In this document: positions 35,938 through 47,690 of the stretch, piece by piece
Position numbering within the stretch: the stretch's first letter is position 1
How the letters are laid out: each line of letters starts with the position of its first letter
Assembly: GCA_002914845.1 (NCBI GenBank)
Contig: JXTC01000450.1
Span: 144,158 to 208,157 of the forward strand
Direction of reading: 5' to 3'
Origin: Trema orientale
Taxonomy: Eukaryota; Streptophyta; Magnoliopsida; Rosales; Cannabaceae
DNA: 64,000 bases
The notes under the pieces: generated by a model
Databases searched by the model: none
What the model was told of the DNA's origin: nothing
The model's input: the letters and a program-made list of their open reading frames with translations, nothing else
Translations under genes and position numbers: made by a program

Positions 35938-36315
35938 TCAGGACTCTGATTCCTCCAAAGAAGCTTCGATTCGAAGGAGGACGAACCCAACAGCTACTCC
36001 AACAAGAACAAGCCCATTCATGATGGCTGCAATCCTGAAAATCTCACCAACGGCATTGCAGCTAGAAGAAAGAGCACCCCCACCTCTGCTTCTCCCCTTA
36101 GAGGGAGCTCTAAACGACATCATGATCTTCTCAAACGACTGCTCAGCACACACGGGGAGACCAAGAGAAACGACACTGTTGCTGGCTTTCAGGCCTGCAA
36201 AGGAGTTCATTCCTGTCAGGTAATGAACTTTTCTCGCCGTTGTCCTCCTGGGGCTGGAAATGGACGCGGCGGCTGTGAATGTTGCTGGAGAGAGTGTAGC
36301 TGACGCAGTGGCCAT
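35938..36315 (-). CDS. PETM: Cytochrome b6f complex subunit 7 (PetM), chloroplast precursor
   Basis: A 125-residue precursor. Residues 1 to about 85 are Ser/Thr/Ala-rich with Arg and almost no acidic residues near the start (SPRRTTARK), a typical plastid transit region. The mature part (from about residue 87) carries one membrane span (about 92-115) in the motif [20 protein letters not shown] followed by [12 protein letters not shown], the hallmark of PetM. PetM is a small single-span subunit of the cytochrome b6f dimer in the thylakoid membrane, which passes electrons from plastoquinol to plastocyanin and pumps protons; in plants it is nuclear-encoded. The frame is uninterrupted. Directly upstream of the start codon is a probable 5'-UTR intron (36424-36327, GTAACC...TTTCAG, 98 bp), and a T17-G20 tract lies 235 bp upstream. 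Assignment rests on motif memory, not on a search. Confidence 0.88.
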   Translation of the reverse strand: MATASATLSPATFTAAASISSPRRTTARKVHYLTGMNSFAGLKASNSVVSLGLPVCAEQSFEKIMMSFRAPSKGRSRGGGALSSSCNAVGEIFRIAAIMNGLVLVGVAVGFVLLRIEASLEESES

Positions 36316-36549
36316 GTTTGGTTACCCTGAAAGTTGGAGAGAAAAAGTGAGATTTTTACAAAGATTGGCTATAAAAATAGAAACCCAATTGGTGAAATGA
36401 TAGGAGTTTTCAGTAAAGGGTTACCTGTTTTGTGGTGGTGGTGATTGAATGATGGTCGTTGAGAGGGTTTTTGTGTTGGTATAAAGATGATAAGTGGAGT
36501 GGATAAGGTGGGAAGTGGATGGTTGGTTCACATGTACATTAGATTAGCC

Positions 36550-36556
36550 TTTTTTT

Positions 36557-36586
<30 letters not shown>
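36550..36586. repeat. T17-G20 homopolymer junction upstream of PETM
   Basis: Seventeen T (36550-36566) are followed without interruption by twenty G (36567-36586). It lies 126 bp beyond the donor of the inferred leader intron, in the PETM promoter or 5' UTR. On the PETM sense strand it reads C20 A17. The G run can form quadruplex structures. Run length may be unreliable in the assembly. Confidence 0.85.
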
Positions 36587-36587
<1 letters not shown>

Positions 36588-36589
36588 GG

Positions 36590-38795
36590 TGTTTGCTGTG
36601 GGGGCATGGAATAGTAAGACCCAGTGAATGCCAACAAAGCTTGACCACTTATTTGAAACCCATCTTGTTTAATTTCAAGAAGGGCCAAGGGTGAGCTAAG
36701 CCAGACTGGTTAATCTGTTCATTTTTGCTCAATCTTTAATTTCAGTGAATATGTATAGTTCTATCTGTTCAAGTTGCGTTGCATAATTCGGGGGCTTTTA
36801 GCGAAATTGCCGAATTTTGTAGCTCATTTAAATAGATGTCCGTTTTCCAAATATTAGACATACAAATTAAAAAGTATGAATACTGATATCATGTCAGGAA
36901 ATATAAATACTGATATGAAATTAGCGTATCAGTGGATATATCTCGCGAAAACTGCTATTCAGTTATTTGAGCTTGTTTTACTTCAAATACATTTATACTA
37001 AAATAATGTGTAACTAAAGACAATCAGCCACTCTGATGGGACTCTTAGCAAAATGGTCGAATTCTGAGCCCGGATATAATAAATGTAAAATCTGATTTAT
37101 GTAATATAAACTATATATCATATATCAAAGGTAAAAATAGATATATTTAGCCATTTAGCTATAAAAAAAATAAAATAAACGAACATTTATTATAACAAAG
37201 TGTAAAAAAGGAACACCCGCGCTAGTTTATCCCCGTTCTATGTTATGTTGATGGCTCATTATGGCCAGTTTTAGGCTGAAGCCCTAGAACAAAAGAATAA
37301 ATTATTAATGAGGGTAAAATGAATTATTATGTGGTGCTAAAGCCCCCGTTTTCAAGTATAGGTGAATCATTAAAGGTATTTCTTATTTTTGTATCTCCAG
37401 TTAAAGCTTCAGGGATTTACCTATTCTCCTCCTCTTAATCTCCAATTACAATCTTTTTGGAATGTAAACTATATCTTTTCTTACCACCTATGCCGTATCT
37501 ATATGAGACAAATGTATGCATTCACGTACTCCTTAAGTGTAAACTTTGTTATCTAAAAAGAAGTTTGTCAAACTACTTTGAACTTGAAAACCGGTGAGAA
37601 TTCACAATTTCTGTTCTCATTTCCTCAATACCAAAATTACAATACCCTTCTCAGGATATAAGACAAAAGGAAAAAAATTAAAAAAAAAAAAGAATAATAA
37701 TTAAAAAAAAAAGTCGCTCAAAAGGAGGTCTAAATGAATAAAAGAATTAAGGGCCAAACCGAAAGAAACAGAAAAATTAATTCAGACCAAAAGAAAAAAG
37801 AAGGGCCAGTCAGGATCGGAGGTCCATTGCCTAAAGAACTTTTAAGCCGAAAACAAACCTAAAGGAATAAACTATTACATCAACCTTCCAAATTCCAACA
37901 CAGGTAAAGACGAGGAATTCTCACTTTTTCTTCTTTGTTCTCTATGTAACCTTTTCTTCTTCTTCTTTTTCTAATAGCCAAAATGTGAAACCATGACCTA
38001 GAAAACCGGGTCTATGGTATGACCCAACCCCACCTTTATTTTTCCCATAGATTATAGAAAATGAAAGCATTAATTATTAAGAGAAACAACTACTGGTATG
38101 AATATCACGTCAAGCTGAGTCAGCTAAGTTAGGAAGTTTTATTTTCTATTTTCTCTTTTTATTATTTTTTCATTTTTTGTGAGCTTTGATTTTCTCAGCA
38201 ACCAGACAAAAGAATCTTCAGACAATATAAAACTCTGGCCTGGTGACTTTTCTTAAGTACATAAAATGGGCCTTTACTCACCTCACCTACCTTTCTTTGA
38301 CATTGTTTCACTCTGGCTGGGAATCTTAATCTTGTGCTCTTCACCACCATTCTTCCCTTGAATCTTGATGAAAAAAGTAAAGGCAAAAAAGTGCCAATTT
38401 ACGTGAATAAATGTACACAAACAACCTATACAAGTTCAACACATTGAATGTGTCACATTCCACTCCTAAAATTAAACAAGAAAACAAGGGGCAATCAAGA
38501 AAGTTATTTGCAGATAGAGTGAGACGTAATTAAGATCAATAACGAGAGTCCAGTTTGATATCAACTAGATTTCACAATCTATTTACAAAACCTAATGAAG
38601 ATCAACAAAATTTCTACTGAAACCACTGGCCATTGAAAAAGAAAAAAAAAAGAAGGATAGAAAAGAAAGCTATGAAGTCAATATGACGAGTATATTGAGT
38701 ACTTAACAGCATCAAGACTCCACATTAACAAATCAGATCACTACCTAAAAGAAGATGCATCATTTGATACAAGCTTAGATATCCGGAACCAGCCA
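36590..38795. other. Intergenic between PETM and the VRN1-like gene
   Basis: 2.2 kb without a supported gene. Two diverged direct repeats (near 36791 and 37040) share a pattern like ggactcttagcaaaatggtc and may mark an old short element. The right 400 bp probably include the VRN1-like 3' UTR. Confidence 0.5.
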
Positions 38796-41700
38796 TTAAT
38801 TTCTAATTAGTTTACTTTGGCTGACTGTGTGCTGTGATGGTTGGTTTATCATTCCTGCATCTTCGAGCACACGAAAAACCGTAACCTTAAGCACAACCTC
38901 CTTCATCTTGAGCAACTCAAAAACACAAACATCTCCTTCCCCCAAATTATTCTCCAATGAAAACTCATACCAACCCTGGCTTAATTTTGCTCTACCTCCT
39001 CTATAAAGGCATCGAACGGGCCATTGTCTACCATCAGATGTCTGAAGTTTGATAAATCCAGAAACCCCATTTAAGTTCTTTTCAGCAAAGCAGGATGGTA
39101 AGTACTGCACAGCAAAAGGGTACACTTAAGCTAAAGCACATAACAACATAACATCAATAAGCTAGCACAGCACGTCATATTGAATGACTCACCATAATAC
39201 ATCCCCTGTACAGATACGAAGGTCGCAGGACAACCCTACAAAAAGGGTTTGTGGGCTCAAATGTTTTGGCTGTATTAATAGCCCTCTCTCTCTCTTCAGC
39301 AGTCACAGTTCTCTTTCTTGCAGAAGCACTTTCATAAAATCTAAAGCGCATATCTGTCTCATCAGGTCTGATGGAAGATTCCTGCCCATCTGCACTTTCA
39401 TATAATTAATATGATATTCATTTTCGAAGCCAACACAGGACGAATTATTAAGAGTTTTAGAGAGCTTACTAGATTCTATTTTTCGCTTTTTCCTCCCAGC
39501 CTTTTTTGTCTTTCGGATATCTTCTTCAGAATTTTGCAGCTTGACTTCATCCGCAGACTTCTTAGGCTCCATAACATTGAACTGAACACCTATATCACGA
39601 GTCAATTGATTTTCTGCTTGGAAATTACCAGCACCCTTTGCTGGATGCAAATTCCCTTCATTGCCCCAATTTATGCAGTTAAGTTTAGACCCATTGAACA
39701 AATTCTGTAGAGATGGAGGATTGAAAACCTTGCCTGATGTCATTTGCTCTGCACGTTCACCAAAAAGCTTAGCTTTCAAAGGACCAGTCGTCATACGTGC
39801 AGGTGAAAAACCCAAGATTTCATCAGAATCATCTTCCATTTCTTCAAAAAATTGATATCTGTTGCTATAAATGGCTTGGGAACTATTGAGAGGATGTTGA
39901 TAGTTGATCTCTGATGTGCTCAAATTAAAAATAAAAACATTGAAAGTCGAGTTCCCTTCATATCTGAATATTAAGAAGTAACCAACGCGGATGCCATAAC
40001 GTTCAACAAAATCCTGCCAACCATCGTGAAACCATATTTTGTTGTCTGCTTTCTTCAATCCTACACGCCAAACATGACCATCAGGGACAGTGATTGTAGC
40101 CACAGTCGAAAGCTCATCCCTGAATTTTTTGACAAAACTATCTGGGATCCTCTGCAATTACAAAAGTTAATTAGGCTTTTCTGCTGGAAGCACATTCAAA
40201 GAAGAGAAAATCAAACCTATATTATATGCATGGTTTAAAAAGGCGTTTCTGAGGCTCGCCTCCCTGGGAGGCTATTTTTTTTAGCCTTAAGGTTTCTGTC
40301 TGAGGCAGGTACTGAGGCTTAAGCCTCGGTAATAATGGGGCGGCCCTGTTTTTCTTAACTATTATGCCCTTTTTATAAGATTTTGGCTTTATAATAAGCG
40401 GCCCAAGTCTGATTTTAAATACATCATTTAGTCTCAGCCCAAAAACAATAGAATAACTAAACTAAAAGAACAAAATCCTACCAGTACACTTCAGCCTCCA
40501 ACCCATTTCATTTCATGTGCTCTTCTTCTTGATAGTGATGATGGGAGGATGATAGGGCTATAAGATATGACGATTCCTCGGAAGATCCTTCAAGCCATGA
40601 TGATTTGGAGGATGATTACTAAGTCCAATTTGTTCTAGGCTGGGATGGTTTTGAGTTTTATCCTTCTAAATCTAGATTAGACTTCTATATTTAATTTGGC
40701 TTTTTGCATTATGAGACTTTTCATTGCGTGTTTGAATTTTAAATTGTGGTTTGTTTGAGACTTGAGGTTTTATTTTCCAATTCTACGACTCTTTTGACTT
40801 TTTATGATGATATATTGGCTTTGTTTATCAATGCTTCATATTTTAGGTCTCTAAATATGTTTTTTTTAATCCAAAATCTGAGGCTTATGCCTCAAAGTGC
40901 CTCAAGGCTTACGCCTCGCCTTAAACAGGACAAAATGCCTTGGTATCCAAACTAGCATTTCTAAACATTGATTATATGTGGAGGCAAGGTTTATGTAAAC
41001 AAGAAATTAGCACAAACATCTATAAAACATTCTTCCCACCACATGGCTTGGCATAACCATCCCAAAACACAATAAGAATTTAGCGCCGATGCCTTAAAAA
41101 CACAATATTGCACCAAGGCATGACAATAATGAGGCTAAGAACTGTTTCCATTATCCCATCAACAATAACAAAGTATTCACGAAAAAAGAAAATGAAACTA
41201 AAGACATAGAGGTAACAATTACGTTCAACTAAAGACATAGAGGTATCAATTACGTTCAAACACGTAAATATATCCTTGTCCCTGTATCATCTTAATTGTT
41301 GGCCATTTCAGTGTGACAAAAATCATAAGATGTCAGAAATAAGACAAATTAAAAAAAATTTCAAAATTATTTGTAGTTAATTTATCAGATTGCCTAGAAA
41401 ATCAAATTTGAAGTCTGCAAGTGAAGCGTATAGTAAGCATACAGTTCAACATAAACGGCATCCGTGATAATGCATCATCTTCTAGTTCACAAAGTACTTT
41501 CCTTTACAAGAAGGGCTTTAAGTAACATCTAGGAGATAAAATTTTGATTCTGTATTGTTTGCAAGTAAATTCTTGATTCTAGGTAAATATTTGTTTCTAA
41601 CTCGTAGATTAAAAAGACCCATGTTATAAAATCAGTCACGTCGAGGGAAGATGCTGAATTTGCAAGGATACAAATGATTACATTATAAAGTGCATGAATA

Positions 41701-42977
41701 TAGTTTAGAAAGCTCTTAGGTTTCACCAAATAACACTTTCTCAAGCAACTGCAAAAGATATTCATATACGATCTGAATCAGAAAGAAGAGGTATCTCATA
41801 CTAAGAAAACCGGTGCAATTTAAAACGCAATGGACAATAACATGACTTCTGAAAACTGAAACAAAAAAGAAAAAAGATCGATGAGAAACTAATTCCATTC
41901 TAACTTTTAGGAACTAATTGATTAAACAATCACTATCAAGAACACAACTTGGATAACCAATTATTGCCTCCTTGCAAAGCAAATTTAAGTAACATATAAA
42001 GCCCAGTTTTTTAGATGGAAGCCATCCCAAGCTGTTTTAGAGCAATAACAAGGTAACCAACTGTTCCAAGGAAAATGCAAAATCATAAAGACTCGCTTTG
42101 AAGAGGCTTATTTCAACAAACCACAACGTTAAAAGCATTATGTTATCAGCTTACGTGGAAGAAAAAAAAATTCTCATCAAACACATGGCACTAATTAAAA
42201 CACAAACGAAACCAGGCTACAGCAGTAACAATTGTTTTCTAACACAGAAATTTGCGTAAGAGTCATTTCCTTACAAGTTAAAACCATTTACCTCAATATA
42301 TTTCTAACTATAAAGCAAAGTACCCAGCTTCTACAATTAGTGTCTGAAAGTTTTTATCTCTTCCTCCCAAAAACAACATTTCCTTCAGTCAGAAGTAGCA
42401 CAAGGAACATCAATTATAATGAAGTTCCATCTTTCCAGTCCTGTGTAACATGAATTTAACTACCCCATTTCTTAGTTACTTTTCCTAAGCTAAGATTTTT
42501 ATTACGCTAAAGCATAGAAAAATCACACCAAATGAATAAAATTTCAATTTCCTGGTATTCTTATCCCCTACTCAACTTTCCATAAAACCAGAAACCCTTA
42601 TTATCAACCTATAACACAGTCCCCTTCCCTTTTGCTTTGGCTTAACCTAATTTGCAACCAAACCAAACTTTCCGTTCTCTGGGTTTTGTTTGGCAAACCC
42701 GGAAAGGAAAGAATTTCAAGTTTCCTCTCTTTTCTTCCATTTTCAATTATGGGTCTCGAAAATCTTACACCCGATCACACATTCAAAAACGAAAATTAAC
42801 AAAAATGGAGGAGCCAAAAAAAAAGTTGTATAAACCCAGAAAGCAATTATGACGAAAACCCATCAAAACCCATCAACAGAAAAAAAAAAAAAAAAAAAAT
42901 GGAGAGAGAGAGGGTACCAGCTGTTTCGCTTGGATGGTGGAGGAGTAAATGAGCTTGTGAAAATAGGAGCGTGGCAT
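38796..42977 (-). CDS. VRN1-like B3-domain transcription factor (two B3 domains)
   Basis: Four exons on the minus strand: 42977-42918, 40151-39470, 39389-39193 and 39104-38796, all with GT-AG introns and matching phase (0, 1, 0), giving 415 residues. Exon 1 encodes [20 protein letters not shown], the conserved VRN1/REM start. The first B3 domain is about residues 5-100 ([30 protein letters not shown]). A basic stretch KKAGRKKRK (about 236-244) fits a nuclear signal. A conserved [20 protein letters not shown] linker precedes the second B3 domain (about 294-393; [20 protein letters not shown]). Arabidopsis VRN1 (341 residues) binds DNA broadly and helps keep FLC silenced after cold; this protein has the same architecture with a longer linker. 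The start is chosen because exon 1 matches the family and joins in frame. Intron 1 is 2.77 kb and holds a hAT insertion. Whether it acts in vernalization here is unknown. Confidence 0.9.
40229..40970. mobile_element. Non-autonomous hAT element in intron 1 of the VRN1-like gene
   Basis: The 742-bp insert is flanked by identical 8-bp duplications ATTATATG (40221-40228 and 40971-40978), the hAT signature. Left terminus CATGGTTTAAAAAGGC and right terminus reverse-complemented CAATGTTTAGAAATGC are imperfect inverted repeats. The left quarter and right end carry many gaggct/gcctcaag phrases (for example gaggcttaagcctcgg), typical of the aaaggcg family of plant hAT MITEs. No transposase is encoded. 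Confidence 0.82.
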
Positions 42978-43165
42978 TCTTATAGACTTTTTTCCTTCTT
43001 AATCGAATTTTTGGTGGGGTTTTTTGAGGAGGAAAATGAAGGAAAACCCACGAGAAAATTCAGAGGGAAAATCTCGAATTAGAGATGGAAATGGAAAAGG
43101 TGTTGGGCCATTTTTGCTGTCTGGGCTCTGAGGAGTCCTCAGCTTTCTCAGATCTAAGTTACCCT

Positions 43166-43193
43166 CTTCTTCTTCTTCTTCTTCTTCTTCTTC
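43166..43193. repeat. TTC microsatellite upstream of the VRN1-like gene
   Basis: About nine CTT/TTC units, 190 bp upstream of the VRN1-like start codon, so likely in its promoter or 5' UTR (GAA units on the gene strand). Confidence 0.9.
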
Positions 43194-43329
43194 ACTACTT
43201 AGCACTTTGCAGAGTCAAACACCCCGTTTCTCAAATTAAAATCCTTATTTCACTTTTTTTTTCCTTTTTAAATTTAATTTTAATTTTGATTTTAAAATGT
43301 ACGACCTCAACACGCCCAACTTGACCTAA

Positions 43330-44370
43330 AAGTTGAACGAGTCGACGCTGGGTCTTGTCCACTCGGCCGAGTTCACTCTTCCTTTCTAACTCGGTTTTTG
43401 TTTGGTTTTTTTTTTTTTTAAGAAGGTTTGGTCACAACAATTACTTTTAAAAGAATAAAAAATCAATTACTTGTTACCATTAAAGTCTTTTGGAAATTGA
43501 AGATCACCCCTTTCTTATATTAAGGAATAAAATAATGTATTTTTCCTTTTTTCTCCCCCCTTAAATATTCTCCATTTGCGGTTAAGAAAATTTAAGGAAA
43601 TAAATGAGATAGGTACTAATCTTATGCTCGAATTGCTTAAATAGTAGTTGGGGAATGAATCATTTATTTTTAGGGAATGAAATTATAAAACTAGTTTAAA
43701 AAATAAAAGATAAAACACTTTGTTGATAGTGAATGGTTTTGAATTATAAATTTCGATGTTGTTTGTATGTGGGTTGGTTTTGATATAATATGATGTTAGA
43801 AATGTGCATCACTATTGGACAACCACTCTTATTAACAACTATTATTCTAACTATGTTCTTCCAATTATTCACACAAGTGTTAAAAATGGCAGAACATTTT
43901 ATTATATTGATGCATTAAGGATTGATCGGCTCTAATATTTTTTTTTTAATGTCCCTTTAGAATATTTGAATTTGTATTAAGTCAATCCGCTCTGTGAAAC
44001 TAAGAAAAAACAGACCTTAGTTGGTATACATGCGTAACAAATAAAGTAATCAAAATTTACAAAAGCGGACTACACACTCGACGGTGATCAACCAGATTTT
44101 TCAAGCTTTTTGGGCATTTAAAAAAAAAAAAACACTTATTTGATTAGAGGAAAAAAGAAAAGCAGGGTAGATCACAATTATCTAAAGGATTTAAGTAATA
44201 CGTAAATCTAAAAATGTAACTACAAAAAAATTATATATATTAACATGTTATTTTTGTTTTTCTCATAGAGGATGGTCAAACATGTCTAACGTTAGTACAA
44301 CTCTGTTATATAATACCTTGAATCTAATCGAAAGATTTCTTAGTTATTTGTTTTGCCTATTTCTGTTGAA
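43330..44370. other. Intergenic, nothing recognised
   Basis: AT-rich with homopolymers; no supported gene. Short ctcgg-containing phrases at 43340-43400 and 44760-44800 lie on either side of the Mutator-like MITE. Confidence 0.5.
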
Positions 44371-44380
44371 TTTTATAATA

Positions 44381-44735
44381 GGGATAATTGTAAAAAAATA
44401 CCCTCATGTTTGGATGTTCTGCAATTTAAACCCTGAAATTTAGATTCCGCAAAATAATATCCTGAAATTACGAATTTCTGAAAATTAATACTATGTGTTG
44501 ATTTTTAACTGATAAAATACAATAATATCCTCAAAATTAAGATGAATAATATAGATTAATCTAATTTTAATTGAGGATATTATTGTTTTTTCGTTCTTAA
44601 AATTGGTCAAAAAATCTGTCTAAAGTATTAATTTTCAGAATTTCTTAATCTCAGAGTATTATTTTGCAGAGTCCAAACTTCAGAATTTAAATTGCAGAAT
44701 ACCCAAATTTCAAGGTATTTTTTTACAGTTATCTT
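44381..44735. mobile_element. Mutator-like MITE with ~120-bp TIRs and 10-bp target duplication
   Basis: A 355-bp element flanked by identical 10-bp repeats TTTTATAATA (44371-44380 and 44736-44745). The left arm starts gggataattgtaaaaaaata; the right arm reverse-complemented starts aagataactgtaaaaaaata, and both continue through ttctgcaatttaaa and gcaaaataata phrases for about 120 bp. A 9-11-bp duplication with long TIRs is the signature of Mutator-like elements. Non-coding. Confidence 0.82.
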
Positions 44736-44745
44736 TTTTATAATA

Positions 44746-46250
44746 TTCGGCGGCATCAAGCTGAGTCGATGACGAGTCAACTCGGAACTCACCTAGATTT
44801 CCAAACACCGGGTCAAAGAGTAGAGGAATGAGGAGGATGCTACTGACCCAAACAATACTGTGAGGGGTCCTGCGGCTTTATTCCATTCTTCTAGGACAAG
44901 GCTTTTAATTCATGACTACAAAAATAAATAAATAAATAAATGTAAAGACATAAAATCTTTAATTTCTAGTGAGCAATAATTAAGACCATGTATACGTGTC
45001 GGATCAGGGTGTTTTCTTTGGGGACCACGTCCACTAATATGAAGTACCCTTTTTCCTATATTAAAAAAAAAAAAAAAATCAGTCTGCTGTATAATCCATA
45101 CTTAACAGAAGAAAGGACAATCTAATTAACTTATTGGATTTTCACTTTCTTTTTTCTTTTTTCTTTTTTTTTTTTTCCTCCCTCTGTTCTTAAATTTCTG
45201 TTGTTAAATGAAAACTTAGTTGGATTATGGCAATAAAGTTTGACATGATATGAGTTATGATTGGACCTCGTTTTGTACGAATTGGTGGAATAGATGGGCT
45301 ACCAATCCCAACGATTAATTTAATGAATTTACGTAGAATTTCATTCGGTTTCCTCTAATAATGAAATAACTTGCATACCAATTATGAACTATTTAGTTTA
45401 TGCGTGATAACTCGACGCGATGGAGATTGTCTACCACTTTGCCTGAGATTAGGACTATTCTCAGGCTAGGTGTTTACCCTAATAGAACCAAATTAGACAT
45501 AGATTTCATCCTCCATCTAATTTATCTCGAAATGAGGCAGAGAATCCTACAAAATTAAAAAACTTCCTTGAAAAAGCAAATTACAATATTAATTGGAGAT
45601 TTACCCCATTTAAGCAGGATAATTTACCTTTATAAATAGTTAGTTACATGATTATAACGGTTATCTCACTATTATATTGTAATTAATCCAAATATTTGGT
45701 TTCCAATCTAATTGGAAATCCTATAATTATAGAAAATACTAGTCACCTTTATTAATAAATAAAGGGTCCTATGCTCAATTTGACAAACGGTAACCATTTT
45801 GTCAAGTTGGGATCAAATTGTATTCCCAACACTCGTGACTATATATATGGGTCTATTGAATTAAACAGAGGAGCTTGTTCAAAGTTGTTTCATAGATATA
45901 ATTTAGATGTAGAGCGTTTCGTTTAGTGAAAATCTAAGGAAATAAAGATAGTAGAGTTAATTCCCTATGATTGGTAATTTTGATGAATAATTGAACATAG
46001 AATTTAGTAATTAATTTGATAAAATTGTCTAGGGTGGAGATTAAACCTTTAACCAGGTTTTCTTCCTGATTGATTTCGATTTTATTTAATTGAGCAGTTT
46101 TACTTTTGTTTTGATTTTAAGTTAATTGTTTGAAACCCCATTTTTAATTTACAACTAGAATAATTAAGAATCATTAATATAAAAATAATTAGTTTTGACA
46201 TTTCTTACCGTTATACTAGATTAGAAGTAGAATGATATAAATTTTTGGCG
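44746..46250. other. Intergenic, possibly old LTR-like DNA
   Basis: No gene is seen. The stretch 45400-46250 reads like an LTR or leader (TATAAATAG-like phrase near 45631, promoter-like spacing), but no paired copy, primer-binding site or gag/pol remains were found, so no element is called. Confidence 0.35.
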
Positions 46251-46499
46251 TGTAACGACCTAACCAGACGCCGAAGAGTACTACATTAATTTAAACCTCT
46301 TCCACTTCAAATCTCACCATTTTAAAGTGCTTCAACATTTTCAATAGATATCTTGAAGAATATCATAACGTTTTATTGATGTTTTAATAATATTCACCAT
46401 ATTATTAACCAAATTGAAGAAATATACAATGTGAATATCCTTTTTTACCTCAACTAAGAGTCAATTGGAATTGATGAGTAAAATAATGAATATAAAAAG

Positions 46500-46770
46500 C
46501 GGGTTAATTGGTAAAAGAGCCTATTTCAAAATACATATTTTCAAAAAGGCTTATGTTTTTAATTTATTTGTAAAGTAGTCTTTCTCAACAATATTTGACT
46601 ATACTCAATTATATACTCAAATATGCTCAACACTATATCCGACAATGTTAAAAGACTATTTTACAAAGAGTTTTAAAACTTACTATACTTAACTACATAC
46701 TCGTTTATGCTCAACACCATATCCGACAAGGTTAAAAAATTATTTTGCAAAGAGTTTTAAAACTTAGGCC
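46500..46770. repeat. Two-unit tandem repeat of ~110 bp
   Basis: The phrases atgctcaacactatatccgacaa and atgctcaacaccatatccgacaa, each followed by aaagagttttaaaactta, recur about 108 bp apart (near 46620 and 46708). Non-coding; adjacent to the hAT transposase relic. Confidence 0.65.
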
Positions 46771-46844
46771 TTTATTTAAAATTCACCATCAAAAGGTTCA
46801 TTCTTCCAAGTTTTTCTATAAAAAGCATATAGATTCTATTTCAT

Positions 46845-47395
46845 AATAAGTGGATTAAGATCATTGAACTCACATTGCATATTGTTAGCTCTGTCATAAC
46901 CCTATCCTCATAATCTTGACATACTTAGTCCATGTCTAGAATATAATCTATCTATTGCAGTCTTAAATAAGAGAGTTGTAGTACTAACATTATATTTAAT
47001 GCATATAAAATGCTCAATCACAAACTCATTTTAGTCCACATAACATAATACGATGGCTATCTGTTTCTTCATTAAAATGTCGTGAGATTCATCAACTATA
47101 ATAGAATATAACGCCTACCTAATATATTTGATTTTAATGTTCATAGTTTCAACAGCAACATCAATAACATATTTAATGTCTTTTTGAATTTTAGAAGATG
47201 CTACTTTGAGATTATCATGAGCAGTTTGCAGCATAACAACTTTGATATCGTTATTGTGATTAGTAAGAAATTTGTAGAAGTTTGGGAAAGTTACCTTTGT
47301 TTATTAAATTTTCAGATTCATCAAGACTACAAAATAGGAGCCCTTATTGTAAAAGGAATTGAGCACAAACAACTAATGCATACAAGCGAGTTTGA
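46845..47395 (-). pseudogene. hAT transposase relic (DUF4371/TTF-type zinc finger class)
   Basis: Read on the minus strand, the sequence gives pieces in the family order: FCSLDESENLINKGNFPKLL, then NLKVASSKIQKDIKYVIDVA, VDESHDILMKKQIAIVLCYV, EHFICIKYNVSTTTLLFKTA, DRLYSRHGLSMSRL and GYDRANNMQCEFNDL. These are the DUF4371 catalytic-domain landmarks (the VDES..D, SRHGLS and GQGYDGASNM regions) of plant hAT transposases of the zinc-finger MYM type. At least six in-frame stops and one frameshift break it; two stops sit where the family has Arg (CGA to TGA) and Gln (CAG to TAG). N- and C-terminal parts are missing. A small plus-strand open frame over the same bases is its antisense shadow. Confidence 0.8.
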
Positions 47396-47429
47396 TAATC
47401 AATTCGAGCTTGTTTTAATTGGAAACTAA

Positions 47430-47690
47430 GAAACCAAATTTAGTTAGTAGAAACTAAAAAATTAATTTAATTACTGGAAACTAATTTAGTTTTTTGTAAC
47501 AAATAACTAAATTCCAAAGAAACTAATTTGACCAGCAAAAACCAGAAAATAAAAGTTATTGGAAACTAGAAAAAAATGTTACCTGAAACTAATTTTATTT
47601 ACTGGAAACAAAAAACTAATTTAGTTACTAAAAACCGATAAACCAATTTTATTACTAGAAACTATTTTAGTTTCTTATAACCAAAATATT
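47430..47690. repeat. Degenerate ACTAATTTAGTTACTGGAAAC array
   Basis: Phrases such as ggaaactaatttagttac and taccagaaac variants repeat every 20-35 bp. It resembles the array at 10900-12055 and abuts the hAT relic. Confidence 0.6.

Noticed and set aside
42652-43082. Two plus-strand open frames near the VRN1-like first exon
   Set aside because: They overlap exon 1 and the 5' region of the minus-strand gene and contain poly-Lys low complexity.
45400-46250. Possible solo LTR
   Set aside because: No second copy, no target duplication and no TG...CA boundaries could be defined.
47184-47429. 81-codon plus-strand open frame
   Set aside because: Antisense of the hAT transposase relic, whose family match is on the minus strand.
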